A DNA stretch of 64,000 nt from an uncultured Bacteroidaceae bacterium (lineage in GTDB: Bacteria; Bacteroidota; Bacteroidia; Bacteroidales; Bacteroidaceae), in contig CAJOCU010000003.1 of NCBI GenBank assembly GCA_905233765.1, positions 82,390 through 146,389 on the forward strand, written 5' to 3'. The translations under genes were made by a program, and so were the position numbers. The notes below the pieces were generated by a model. It saw nothing but the letters and a program-made list of their open reading frames with translations. It was not told the DNA's origin and made no database searches. Of the stretch, positions 32,970 through 41,474 are shown in pieces; positions within the stretch are counted from its first letter, which is position 1, and each line of letters begins with the position of its first letter.

Positions 32970-34076
32970 TTGAATACCTTCGGAACTCTCTTTCGTCTCA
33001 CCACCTTCGGTGAGAGCCACGGCGCCGCCATTGGCGGTGTCATCGACGGTTGCCCCGCCGGCATCACCCTCGACCTCGACTTCATCCAAGCAGAACTCGA
33101 CCGCCGCCGTCCCGGCCAGAGCCGTCTCACCACGGCACGCAAAGAAGGCGACCGCGTAGAACTGCTGTCAGGCATCATGGACTCTCCAGCTGGGGAGGTA
33201 CTGACAACCGGAACACCCATCGGCTTCATCGTCCGCAACGAGAACCAGCACAGCAACGACTACGACGACCTGCGCGACGTGTTCCGCCCCTCGCACGCCG
33301 ACTATACCTATTATATGAAGTACGGCATCCGCGACCACCGCGGTGGCGGACGCTCCTCGGCCCGCGAGACCATCAGCCGCGTCGTGGCCGGCGCCATCGC
33401 CAAACTCTGCCTGCGACAGCTGGGCATCGACGTAAAGGCGTGGACACAGCAGGTAGGCACCATCGCCTGCGACCGCGACTGGACGAAGCTCGACCTCAGC
33501 CTCATCGAGAGCAACGCCGTGCGCTGTCCCGACCCCGCCATCGCCCAACAGATGGAAAGCCTCATCCTGCAAGTGAAGGGCGAAGGCGACACCATCGGCG
33601 GCATTATCGCAGGCGTCATCACAGGTTGCCCCGCAGGTCTCGGCGAACCTGTCTTCGGTAAGCTCCACGCCCAACTCGGCGCCGCCATGCTCAGCATCAA
33701 TGCCGTCAAAGGTTTCGAATACGGCGACGGCTTCGCCATGGCGGAGAAAAGGGGGAGCGAAGAGAATGACATCTTTGTCAGTGCTTCGCAGGGCGAAGTC
33801 GCAACAAGAACCAATCACTCCGGCGGCATCCAAGGCGGCATCAGCAACGGCCAGCCCATCCCTTTCCGCGTGGCCTTCAAGCCCGTCGCTACCCTACTCC
33901 GTCCACAGGAGACCATCGATATCCATGGTAATCCCGTCACCATCAACCCGCGCGGTCGTCACGACCCCTGTGTCCTCCCCCGTGCCGTGCCCATCGTCGA
34001 GGCCATGGCAGCCATGACGATCCTGGATGCATGGCTGCTGAATCAAAAGCAGGCCCTCCCCCCGCCCTCCCTTTAG
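32970..34076 (+). CDS. aroC: Chorismate synthase
   Basis: Last step of the shikimate pathway, FMN-dependent loss of phosphate from EPSP. The 368 residues begin [17 protein letters not shown] and contain [20 protein letters not shown] and GGRSSARET, all family hallmarks. The start is TTG (32970): no ATG exists upstream in frame and the conserved chain begins at once. The last residues (QALPPPSL) and the TAG stop are provided by a GC-rich palindromic element, so the natural C-terminus was replaced or extended by it. The leader carries an AAACCTTAAACTTTAAACTC repeat. Confidence 0.95.
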   Translation: MNTFGTLFRLTTFGESHGAAIGGVIDGCPAGITLDLDFIQAELDRRRPGQSRLTTARKEGDRVELLSGIMDSPAGEVLTTGTPIGFIVRNENQHSNDYDDLRDVFRPSHADYTYYMKYGIRDHRGGGRSSARETISRVVAGAIAKLCLRQLGIDVKAWTQQVGTIACDRDWTKLDLSLIESNAVRCPDPAIAQQMESLILQVKGEGDTIGGIIAGVITGCPAGLGEPVFGKLHAQLGAAMLSINAVKGFEYGDGFAMAEKRGSEENDIFVSASQGEVATRTNHSGGIQGGISNGQPIPFRVAFKPVATLLRPQETIDIHGNPVTINPRGRHDPCVLPRAVPIVEAMAAMTILDAWLLNQKQALPPPSL

Positions 34077-34165
34077 GGAGGGAGTGATTACCATTACAAA
34101 AGAATAGTTTCACACTCTCAAATACATTCCACCCCCTCCCTCGAGGGAGGGTGAGGGGTGGGTCT
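34053..34165 (+). repeat. Two GC-rich palindromic elements between aroC and cstA
   Basis: 34053-34086 (GCCCTCCCCCCGCCCTCCC, TTTAGGGAGGGAG) contains the aroC stop in its loop. 34130-34165 (CACCCCCTCCCTCGAGGGAG, GGTGAGGGGTGGG) ends 6 bases before the cstA start. Together they fill most of the 95-base gap. Confidence 0.75.
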
Positions 34166-34171
34166 TTAATT

Positions 34172-35677
34172 ATGATTACTTTTGTTACAGCCCTCGTACT
34201 ATTGATTTTGGGTTTTCTCCTTTATGGTACCTTCGTCGAACGCACCTTCGGCGCTGAACCTGCACGCGAGACACCGTCGTACCGCTTGCAGGATGGCGTC
34301 GATTACATCCCGATGCCAACTTGGCGCGTCTATCTCATTCAGTTCCTGAATATTGCAGGCACAGGCCCCATCTTCGGCGCCATCATGGGAATCCTCTTCG
34401 GTCCCAGCGCCTACCTGTGGATTGTCTTTGGTTGCATTTTCATGGGCGCTGTCCATGATTACCTCTGCGGCATGATCTCGCTGCGTCAGGACGGTGCCTC
34501 GCTGCCTGAAATGGTCGGTAATGAGCTGGGGACGGTGGCACGCCAGGGTATGCGTGTCCTCAGCCTCGTGCTGCTCGTTCTTGTCGGCACCGTCTTCGTG
34601 ACCACGGCCGCAGGCCTGCTGGCCACGATGACCAACGGAGCCTGGAGCATGGACCTCGCCACCTGGAAATGGGTGTGGGTTGGACTCGTATTCTTCTACT
34701 GCGTGCTGGCCACGTTGCTGCCCATCGACACCCTCATCGGTCGCCTCTATCCCCTCTTCGGTGCCGCCCTGCTCATCATGGCTGTTGGCGTGGGCTACGG
34801 TCTTTTCACCCAAAGAGGCTGGATGCCGGAGATTACCGATGCGCCTTTCATCTCTCACCATCCCAAGGGCCTCCCCATCTTCCCCTTCCTCTGCATCACC
34901 ATCGCCTGCGGTGCCATCAGCGGCTTCCACGCCACGCAGTCACCCCTGATGTCGCGCTGTCTGCAGAACGAGCGCCGTGGCCGCTTCGTCTTCTATGGTG
35001 CCATGATTACCGAAGGCATCGTCGCCATGGTCTGGGCTGCCGCCGCCATTAAGTTCGCCGCTGCCCAGACCGTGCCTCCCGGTCACTATGTCGGCCAGGA
35101 GCCCTACCACGCCCTCTCCGCCATCCTCAGCGCCGGCGGCAACGGCACCAACCCCTCGCTCCTCGTCAACCTGATTTGCAAGACATGGATGGGCCGCATC
35201 GGCGCCCTCCTCGCCGTCCTCGGCGTCGTGGCAGCCCCCATCACCTCCGGCGACACGGCTTACCGCTCGGCACGCCTCATCGTGGCAGACTTCCTGCACC
35301 TGAACCAGAAGAAGATTGCCAACCGCCTCGTGCTGGCGCTGCCCCTCTTCGCCATCTCCGCAGCTTTGGTCTTTGTCGATTTCGACATCCTGTGGCGCTA
35401 CTTCGCCTGGACCAACCAGACGCTCGCTACCTGCTTCCTCTGGACTGCCGCCGTATGGCTTCGCCGCAAAGGCCGCAACTATTGGATTGCCTTCCTGCCT
35501 GCGGTGTTCATGACCCTCGTCGTCACCAGCTACATCCTCGCCGCCCCTGAAGGCTTCCAACTCCCCCACACACCCAGCCTCATCGCCGGCGCCCTCCTCG
35601 CCATAGGCTTAGCCGTCTGGTTCATGTACGTTTGCGTTGTCAAACACAAAGACAATGAATTGGACAGTAGCCGATGA
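34172..35677 (+). CDS. cstA: Carbon starvation protein CstA-like transporter (short form)
   Basis: Integral membrane protein of the CstA family, linked elsewhere to peptide or pyruvate uptake under starvation. The 501 residues form a dozen or so hydrophobic helices and keep family blocks such as FLNIAGTGPIFGAIMG, GAVHDYLCGMISLRQDGAS and APITSGDTAYRSARL. ATG 34172 (MITFVTALVLL) is chosen over the longer form, whose added residues come from the repeat upstream. It overlaps the EamA gene by 4 bases. The 3' third of this gene is duplicated at 38143-38615. Confidence 0.92.
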   Translation: MITFVTALVLLILGFLLYGTFVERTFGAEPARETPSYRLQDGVDYIPMPTWRVYLIQFLNIAGTGPIFGAIMGILFGPSAYLWIVFGCIFMGAVHDYLCGMISLRQDGASLPEMVGNELGTVARQGMRVLSLVLLVLVGTVFVTTAAGLLATMTNGAWSMDLATWKWVWVGLVFFYCVLATLLPIDTLIGRLYPLFGAALLIMAVGVGYGLFTQRGWMPEITDAPFISHHPKGLPIFPFLCITIACGAISGFHATQSPLMSRCLQNERRGRFVFYGAMITEGIVAMVWAAAAIKFAAAQTVPPGHYVGQEPYHALSAILSAGGNGTNPSLLVNLICKTWMGRIGALLAVLGVVAAPITSGDTAYRSARLIVADFLHLNQKKIANRLVLALPLFAISAALVFVDFDILWRYFAWTNQTLATCFLWTAAVWLRRKGRNYWIAFLPAVFMTLVVTSYILAAPEGFQLPHTPSLIAGALLAIGLAVWFMYVCVVKHKDNELDSSR

Positions 35678-36594
35678 CCTACTTAGGTGAACTGATCTCG
35701 TTAGGCGTCGCGTGCTCGTGGACAGCGACGGCGCTGTTGAGCGAGTTCGGCTCCAAGCGGCTGGGCAACCTCACACTGAACGTGTTGCGAATGGCGCTGG
35801 CGCTGCTGTTCTCGCTGGTGCTGTTCGGCGTTGTCACGGGCTCTCCCCTACCCTCCGGGGCTTCGACGGAGGCGGCAGGATGGATGCTGCTGTCGGGACT
35901 TGTGGGCTATGTCATCGGCGACTTCTGCCTGTTTCAGTGCTATATCATCATCGGTTCGCGCTTCGGCCAGCTCTTCATGACGCTGGCGCCACCCTCGGCA
36001 GCGCTGATGGCCTGGGTGACGCTGGGGCAGCAGATGACAGCCATGAGCATCGTGGCGATGCTGGTGACACTCTTCGGCATCGGCATCTCGGTGCTGGGAC
36101 GCGGCGAGCATAATAGAGTGTCCCTGAAACTGCCCCTGAACGGCGTGCTCTTCGCCATCGGGGCCGCTGTCTGCCAGGGTGTAGGGTTGGTATTGAGTAA
36201 GATTGGCATGAACCATTTCGAGGTCGCTGCCGACACGCCCGAATGGCTCATACCCTTCAGCGCCAACTTCTACCGCTGCATCGCTGGCATCGCAGGCTTC
36301 CTGCTGCTGCACTGGCTGCGCGACGGCATGGCACCACTGCGCGAGGCACTGCACGACCGTAAAGGCCTGATCGCCGCCATCGCCACTACCGTCTTCGGTC
36401 CCTTCGTCGGCGTCGGATTCTCGCTGATGGCCGTGCAATACACGGGTGCCGGCATCGCCTCCACGCTGATGGCGATGACGCCTATCATCATCATCCTACC
36501 CTCCTACTGGCTCTTCCACGAAAAGATTACCTGGCGTGCCGTCCTCGGCGCCGTCATCTCCGTCCTCGGCGTCAGCCTGTTTTTCCTGATTTAA
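35674..36594 (+). CDS. EamA-family (drug/metabolite transporter superfamily) permease
   Basis: 306 residues with about ten membrane helices arranged as two EamA repeats, for example WMLLSGLVGYVIGDFCLFQ and LMAWVTLGQQM in the first and GAGIASTLMAMTPIIIILP near the end of the second. The substrate is unknown. A short PLPSGASTEAAG loop between helices 2 and 3 (about 35840-35864) may be a worn GC-rich element. It is translationally coupled to cstA by a 4-base overlap, but coupling alone does not show joint function. Confidence 0.88.
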   Translation: MTYLGELISLGVACSWTATALLSEFGSKRLGNLTLNVLRMALALLFSLVLFGVVTGSPLPSGASTEAAGWMLLSGLVGYVIGDFCLFQCYIIIGSRFGQLFMTLAPPSAALMAWVTLGQQMTAMSIVAMLVTLFGIGISVLGRGEHNRVSLKLPLNGVLFAIGAAVCQGVGLVLSKIGMNHFEVAADTPEWLIPFSANFYRCIAGIAGFLLLHWLRDGMAPLREALHDRKGLIAAIATTVFGPFVGVGFSLMAVQYTGAGIASTLMAMTPIIIILPSYWLFHEKITWRAVLGAVISVLGVSLFFLI

Positions 36595-36671
36595 CCACGA
36601 ACGGCGTGAGTTAAACCGCGTAAAAAGGGGCGAAGAGGGCTCCATTTATCACAAAAACGCACAGAAAAGCA

Positions 36672-36701
36672 CAAATAGTTGGTCTTGCCAGCAACTATTT
36701 G
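36672..36701 (+). promoter_or_regulatory. Inverted repeat at the GNAT gene promoter (possible operator)
   Basis: CAAATAGTTG (36672-36681) and CAACTATTTG (36692-36701) are exact inverse copies with a 10-base spacer. The right arm touches the -7 element, so a dimeric regulator bound here would cover the promoter. No regulator gene is adjacent. Confidence 0.5.
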
Positions 36702-36710
36702 TACTTTTGC
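36702..36710 (+). promoter_or_regulatory. GNAT gene promoter -7 element
   Basis: TACTTTTGC, 24 bases above the ATG. Confidence 0.7.
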
Positions 36711-36734
36711 AGCGTCAAACGATAAACGAAGGAA

Positions 36735-37259
36735 ATGGAATCAGAAAGGATCCTATTGCGGTCATGGTTGGAGAGCGATGCCGAGACGCTGTTTAAATAC
36801 GCCAGCGACCCAGATGTAGGCCCTCGTGCTGGATGGGTGCCACACCAATCCATAGAGGAAAGTCGCAATATTATTAAAACGATATTCAACAAAGAGCCAA
36901 CTACTTGGGCCATTCTACTTAAAGATGCGAATGAAGTTATTGGAGCGATAGGATACGGCGCATCGTGTGACTGCAAAATGCCCTGTCGCGAGGGAGAACC
37001 CATCGTGGGCTACTGGGTAGCAAAGCCCTATTGGAATCAAGGAATCTGCACAGAAGCATTGCAACTGATGCTGGACCATATCCGCACAACAACCTCGCTC
37101 GCTTCACTGCTCTGCGGTCATTTTGTGGACAACCCCGCCTCTGGCCGCGTGATGGAGAAATGCGGTTTTATTCCTACAGGCGAAGTATGTTACGATGAAT
37201 CACAATACAAGGGCCAAGGCAGGCCTATTCGCGTATTAAGATTGGATTTGAAACGATGA
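36735..37259 (+). CDS. GNAT acetyltransferase, RimJ/RimL-like
   Basis: 174 residues of the acetyl-CoA-dependent N-acetyltransferase fold. Visible features are an RILLRSWLESDAETLFKYA opening typical of the RimJ/RimL (Acetyltransf_3) branch, the core strand IVGYWVAKPYWNQGICTEAL (motif A region), and NPASGRVMEKCGF near the end. The substrate cannot be told. It has its own promoter with a dyad and is followed by gene remnants. Confidence 0.85.
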   Translation: MESERILLRSWLESDAETLFKYASDPDVGPRAGWVPHQSIEESRNIIKTIFNKEPTTWAILLKDANEVIGAIGYGASCDCKMPCREGEPIVGYWVAKPYWNQGICTEALQLMLDHIRTTTSLASLLCGHFVDNPASGRVMEKCGFIPTGEVCYDESQYKGQGRPIRVLRLDLKR

Positions 37260-37845
37260 GACTTCCTTCTACAAAGGTACAGAGCGTTGCAAAAGGAAGC
37301 CCCCTATTTGAAGGTTAATCTGAAAGCAGAAGGGTTCTGGTTGGTATTGCGCTCAAAAGACAGAGCGCGACTATTTGACGTTGAAAGGCATTAGCTTCGG
37401 CGTTGGCATTCCGTTTGAGTGCCGCGATCTACCCGGTGCTGGTGCCACGCTGAACGTAGGTTTCGACCGCACCTACCGCATGACGGGCCGCTGGGCGCTG
37501 GGCTTCTACCTAACAGGCGGTGGCGGCTTCTGGGGAGAATACAAAAAGTTTAGTGACGACGATCACCTTCACGTTGCCTTTCGCTTAGCAGCTGGCATCA
37601 TGATGCAGATAGGGGACCTGTCGGGAAAACCTTATCTAGTAGGTATTGCGCCCTGCACGGGATTCGGCTTTTACGACATGGACTTGGTATTGCCTGTAGA
37701 ACTTCGCTTCGGCAGGTACCTCACCAACAGATGGTATCTGATGGGAGAACTGACCTACCACGTGTCTTTGGCCAATGAGACAGCCTGCATCGAACCCGCT
37801 ATCCGAATAGGCTATAATTTCGGGCGAAAGGTGAAGCGGCCCTAA
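37260..37845 (+). pseudogene. Remnant of an outer-membrane beta-barrel-type protein gene
   Basis: From about 37324 one frame is open to the stop at 37843 but has no ATG. It encodes an amphipathic beta-rich stretch (ISFGVGIPFECRD, GFYLTGGGGFWGEY, PVELRFGRYLTNRWYLMGELTYHVS) ending in a GYNFGRK-type strand, as in small porin-like proteins. In another frame 37260-37392 also looks coding (DFLLQRYRALQKEAPYLKV), which suggests a frameshift and loss of the 5' end. No signal peptide is present. A TTG start at 37375 would give 156 residues, so a functional short gene is not excluded. Confidence 0.55.
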
Positions 37846-38135
37846 AAACGCCTCGTGTGACGACAGTAAGCGTCGTATTCCTCGCCGAAGTCACAGCGCA
37901 AGCGACGCTCCTCGCTGGACACTTGCACCAGCATAATGACGAAGAAGACTGCCAGCACCAGCCAAGCCTGCCAACGCCACAACCACCCCCCCACCCCAGT
38001 GAGGTAGGCAAGCGTGCCTGTCAGCATCGGGTTGCGGTTGATGCGATAAGGGCCGTCAGTCATCAGGTGCTGCGTGCGAGGTGCCACCTCATGACCGAAG
38101 GCATCCATCGGGTTACCCTTGCCCCACCGCTTCAT
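37842..38135 (-). pseudogene. 3' fragment of an isoprenylcysteine/phospholipid methyltransferase-like gene
   Basis: About 97 residues (KRWGKGNPMDAFGHEVAPR, DGPYRINRNPMLTGTL, two hydrophobic helices, SSEERRLRCDFGEEYDAY) match the C-terminal catalytic part of small membrane methyltransferases of the ICMT/PEMT type. The N-terminal helices are missing: homology stops at about 38135, a few bases before the duplicated cstA segment begins. The upstream codons on this strand are simply antisense cstA. Confidence 0.7.
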
Positions 38136-38142
38136 ATAGTTT

Positions 38143-38615
38143 GCAAGACATGGATGGGTCGCATCGGTGCCATCCTGGCCGTCCTCGGCGTCGTAGCAGC
38201 CCCCATCACCTCTGGCGATACAGCCTACCGCTCGGCCCGCCTGATTATCGCTGACATCTTGCATGTCGGACAGAAGAAGGTGTGGAGCCGTCTGGCCATC
38301 GCCATCCCCCTCTTCGCCATTTCCGGCGCCCTCGTCTTTGTCGACTTCGACATCCTATGGCGCTACTTCGCCTGGACCAACCAGACACTGGCCACCTGCT
38401 TCCTATGGACGGCTGCCGTGTGGCTCTGGGACCACCATCGCAACTACTGGATTGCCTTCCTGCCTGCGGTGTTCATGACCCTCGTCGTCACCAGCTACAT
38501 CATGGCAGCACCCGAAGGTTTCAAGCTACCTCTCACGCCCAGCCTCATCACCGGAGCCGTCCTGGCCATTGTCCTTGCGACATGGTTTCTGCGAGCGGTT
38601 CGCAAACGAGCATAA
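38143..38615 (+). pseudogene. Duplicated 3' fragment of cstA
   Basis: Encodes the last 150 or so residues of a CstA-like protein (CKTWMGRIGAILAVLGVVAA onward), closely similar to the complete cstA copy at 35176-35660, including an identical 54-base run (35483-35536 and 38448-38501). There is no start and no 5' two-thirds. A longer frame that begins at 37857 is only antisense methyltransferase fused to it. Many differences are synonymous, so the fragment probably descends from a once functional paralogue. A terminator follows directly. Confidence 0.85.
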
Positions 38616-38620
38616 AAGGA

Positions 38621-38657
38621 AAGCGGCTGTGTCGGTGACACAGCCGCTTCTTTTTTT
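38621..38657. terminator. Intrinsic terminator after the cstA fragment
   Basis: A perfect 13-bp stem AAGCGGCTGTGTC / GACACAGCCGCTT, loop GGT, followed by C and seven T. It lies between convergent genes and may also serve the minus strand. Confidence 0.9.
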
Positions 38658-38670
38658 GACATGATGAGAC

Positions 38671-40668
38671 TTACAGCGGGTGGTACTGCACGAAGGCCTC
38701 CATGGCTTCGTAGGCTGCCAGGCCGAGGCTGTTGTAGAGCTCTGCAGTGGCGTGGTTGCGGTCTTCGGCGCGCTGCCAGAACAGGCGTTCGTCGTTGCCC
38801 AGGAAGGGGGCAGACTCCATCTGACTGGCGTGCTTGAGGATGGCGTTGCGCTTGGTGCGGAGCTCCTCGGGGCTGATGGGCACAGCCATCTCGATGTGCT
38901 CAATCTCCCACTCTGCCCAGGCTCCACGATACATCCAGATGCGGCAGTTCTTGAGCCACTCGGCACCTGCCTCTTTCTCGATATCGATGGCAGCGAGGAC
39001 AGCGTCGGTGCAGACACGGTGGGTGCCGTGCGGGTCGGCGAGGTCGCCAGCCACAAAGATCTGGTGAGGCTTCACCTCGCGCAGCAGGGCGAGAACGATT
39101 TCCACATCGGCTTCGGAGATGGGGTTCTTCTGAATCTTACCGGTCTCGTAGAAGGGCAGATTCAGGAAGTGAACGCGCTCGAGGGGAATGCCGCTGTACA
39201 TGGAGGCGATGCGCGCCTCGCCGCGACGGATGAGGCCCTTGACCTCCAGGATGTCGCGCGTGTCGAAGTCCTCAGGTTTCTTCTTGTTGATGAAGTTGAT
39301 GAACTCATCGTAGCGGGCATTGATGACCTCGTCTTTGCCTTCCTCGAAGAGGTCGTTGAAGCCCTTTGTGAAGTGCATGAAACGGAACACCTCTTCGTCG
39401 CCGACGGCGATGTTGCCACTGGTCTCATAGGCCACGTGGACCTCGTGCTTCTGCTTCACCAGACGCTGGAGCGTGCCACCCATGGAGATGACATCGTCGT
39501 CGGGGTGCGGCGAGAAGATGATGACACGCTTCTGCGCGGGCTTCGCACGTTCGGGACGGTTGCTGTCGTCGGCATTGGGCTTGCCACCGGGCCAGCCGGT
39601 GATGGTGTGCTGCAGGTCGTTGAAGATCTTGATGTTCACCTCGTAGGCGGAGCCATAGAGGGCGAGCAGTTCACCGAGGCCGTTCTCGTTGTAGTCTTTG
39701 TTGGTGAGCTTCAGGATGGGCTTGCCGGTCTTCTGGCAGAGCCATACGATGGCGGAGCGGATGAGCTTGTCGTCCCAGTCACAGGAGGTGACGAGCCACG
39801 GACGGCGGATGCGGGTGAGGTTGGCAGCGCTGCTGAGGTCGAGGACAACCTGCACGTTGTTATGCATCTGCAGGAAGGTGGCGCTCTGTGCGTCGGTAAT
39901 CTCACCCTCCACAGCGCTCTTGATGACATCGGCTTTCTCATCGCCCCAGGCAATAAGGAAGATCTTGCGAGCCTGGCGGATGGTGCTCACGCCCATCGTG
40001 ATGGCGCAGACGGGCACGTTCTGCTCGTTGCCAAACACCTTGATACCTTCAGCGCGGCTGGAGGAATCCAGCAGCACGAGGCGGGTGTGGCTGTTGCGCT
40101 GCGAGCCGGTCACATTGAGGGCGATGTTGCCCATACGACCGATGCCGAGGAGTGCGATGTCGAGGCCTCCGAGCTGCTCGATCATCTTTTCATAGGCGTG
40201 GCAGTGCTCGGTGATGCGCTCCTGCGGGGTGGTGCCATCGAGTGGGTAGATGTTCTGTGCGGGGATATCCACGCGGTCGAAGAACTGCTCCTTCAAGGCT
40301 TTCAGGTTGCTCTGCACGCTGTCGGCAGGAAGGGGGTAGTATTCGTGAGTGACGAAGGCCACCACATTCTGGAAGCTGAGGCCTTCCTGCTCATGCATGC
40401 GTACGAGTTGATTAAACACCTCGGTCATCGTGGCACCGCCACTGAAAGCGATGGTGCAGGCGCGGATCTCGCGCTGGCGCTGGCGGATGGTGGCAGCTAC
40501 CTTCAGCGCCACTTCGAGGGCGCCCTCTTCAATGGTAGCGTAGATGTCAGTAGGTAGTTTCTCAAAGCGCGTGAGCACGCTACGTTCAATGGTGCCATCG
40601 GGGCGGTAGTAGCGGGGTGACACACGGTCAAGGGTGATTTGTGAACTTAAATTAGTCTTCATAGGCAC
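38671..40668 (-). CDS. NagB-like / PIG-L deacetylase-like fusion protein
   Basis: 665 residues in two parts. Residues about 30-290 have the glucosamine-6-phosphate deaminase (NagB) fold, with IAFSGGATMTEVFNQL as the phosphate loop. Residues about 380-660 are a PIG-L/LmbE deacetylase domain with the metal motif SPHPDDDVISMGG (His388). The NagB catalytic positions look changed: the usual DEY motif is THEY (His108), and GHIxFNEP has become GNIALNVT (Asn181, Val186), so deaminase activity is doubtful. The PIG-L domain keeps its HPDDD and an AGDLADPHGTH block. Related fusions occur in Bacteroides. A role in amino-sugar metabolism is plausible; the substrate is unknown. Confidence 0.85.
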   Translation of the reverse strand: MPMKTNLSSQITLDRVSPRYYRPDGTIERSVLTRFEKLPTDIYATIEEGALEVALKVAATIRQRQREIRACTIAFSGGATMTEVFNQLVRMHEQEGLSFQNVVAFVTHEYYPLPADSVQSNLKALKEQFFDRVDIPAQNIYPLDGTTPQERITEHCHAYEKMIEQLGGLDIALLGIGRMGNIALNVTGSQRNSHTRLVLLDSSSRAEGIKVFGNEQNVPVCAITMGVSTIRQARKIFLIAWGDEKADVIKSAVEGEITDAQSATFLQMHNNVQVVLDLSSAANLTRIRRPWLVTSCDWDDKLIRSAIVWLCQKTGKPILKLTNKDYNENGLGELLALYGSAYEVNIKIFNDLQHTITGWPGGKPNADDSNRPERAKPAQKRVIIFSPHPDDDVISMGGTLQRLVKQKHEVHVAYETSGNIAVGDEEVFRFMHFTKGFNDLFEEGKDEVINARYDEFINFINKKKPEDFDTRDILEVKGLIRRGEARIASMYSGIPLERVHFLNLPFYETGKIQKNPISEADVEIVLALLREVKPHQIFVAGDLADPHGTHRVCTDAVLAAIDIEKEAGAEWLKNCRIWMYRGAWAEWEIEHIEMAVPISPEELRTKRNAILKHASQMESAPFLGNDERLFWQRAEDRNHATAELYNSLGLAAYEAMEAFVQYHPL

Positions 40669-40709
40669 AATTTAAATATATGTAAGTTAGTTAGTTGATT
40701 GTACGCTTG

Positions 40710-41201
40710 TTAAAAATAATAGCCGACACCTATGCGGAGGCCCACGGTGGAGGCATCAGCGAAGTTGTTGATAGACATGCGGTAGTAGATGGCAGGCTCG
40801 ATAGTGACGTGCTCACCGAGGAAGAAAGCGTAGCCGAGTTCGGGGGTGATAAAGCAGTTGTGTGTCTTCTCGTCCTCAGCCTTCGTGAAAGCATAAGCAG
40901 CACTTAAGCCCAGATACAGACCATTCTGAATGATGTAGTAGCGTCCGCCGACGCCCAGTTCCAATTCGTGCGACTTCGCCCAGTGCTGATATTCATAGCC
41001 CACAATGCCGAGCATCATCAGGTTATCAGCCAGCAGCTGACCTGCTGTAGCGCGCAGATTAAAGTTCACTTTAGCCTGCTTGCTGTAGCTCAGGCCTAGT
41101 CCGGACATGGAGGCAGCCACATAAGTCTTACCAGCTTCGAACTGCGCGAAAGCGCCCATTGTTGAGAGAGCCATTGCGAGGCTCAGAATCATTTTTTTCA
41201 T
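40710..41201 (-). CDS. Small outer-membrane beta-barrel protein
   Basis: 163 residues with a signal peptide MKKMILSLAMALSTMGAFAQ, then alternating strands (TYVAASMSGLGLSYS, LELGVGGRYYI, LYLGLSAAYAF, EHVTIEPAIYYRMS) and the aromatic C-terminal strand LRIGVGYYF typical of barrels assembled by the BAM machinery. An eight-stranded barrel is likely. Function unknown. It has its own promoter. Confidence 0.8.
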   Translation of the reverse strand: MKKMILSLAMALSTMGAFAQFEAGKTYVAASMSGLGLSYSKQAKVNFNLRATAGQLLADNLMMLGIVGYEYQHWAKSHELELGVGGRYYIIQNGLYLGLSAAYAFTKAEDEKTHNCFITPELGYAFFLGEHVTIEPAIYYRMSINNFADASTVGLRIGVGYYF

Positions 41202-41264
41202 ACTTCTCTTTTCTTTTTAGGGTTATTGATATAGTTACTCCTTAGTTTTTCTACATTTTACCCT

Positions 41265-41273
41265 GCAAAGCTA
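41265..41273 (-). promoter_or_regulatory. Promoter of the small outer-membrane protein gene
   Basis: TAGCTTTGC on the minus strand, with TTTG (41294-41297, minus strand) about 20 bases upstream as -33 box. The leader is some 55-60 bases. Confidence 0.65.
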
Positions 41274-41371
41274 ACCAGATTCCACTGGTTTTCCAAAGGA
41301 AAGGGTGCGTTTTTAGGCTTATTTAACGTGAAAGGGGCTTTGGGCTTTGACTTTTGCATAAAAAAGCGCCG

Positions 41372-41411
41372 GCTAATTCGTACAAAAGCCTTACCTTTGC
41401 ACACGAATTAG
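41372..41411 (+). promoter_or_regulatory. manA promoter framed by an inverted repeat
   Basis: The -7 element TACCTTTGC is at 41392-41400. CTAATTCGT (41372-41380) and ACGAATTAG (41403-41411) are exact inverse copies on either side of it, a possible operator. The leader 41412-41474 is made of TTCATTCTTCATTTTTC-type repeat. No other gene lies in the 273 bases between the small outer-membrane protein gene and manA. Confidence 0.55.
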
Positions 41412-41474
41412 AAAACATTCTCCACTCTCAACTCATCATTCCTCATTTTTCATTCTTCATTTTTCTCTAATAAA

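Noticed and set aside
37984..38010. C-rich stretch in the methyltransferase fragment as another GC-rich element
   Set aside because: It encodes a natural-looking helix (AYLTGVGGWLWRW) and lacks the palindromic second arm.
37857..38615. Apparent 252-residue gene ending in CstA-like sequence
   Set aside because: Its first 95 or so codons are antisense to the methyltransferase fragment, so it is a chance fusion at a recombination junction rather than a real chimeric gene.
38680..40557. Plus-strand open frame of 625 residues opposite the NagB-like/PIG-L gene
   Set aside because: The minus-strand product has two recognisable domains; the plus-strand translation has none.
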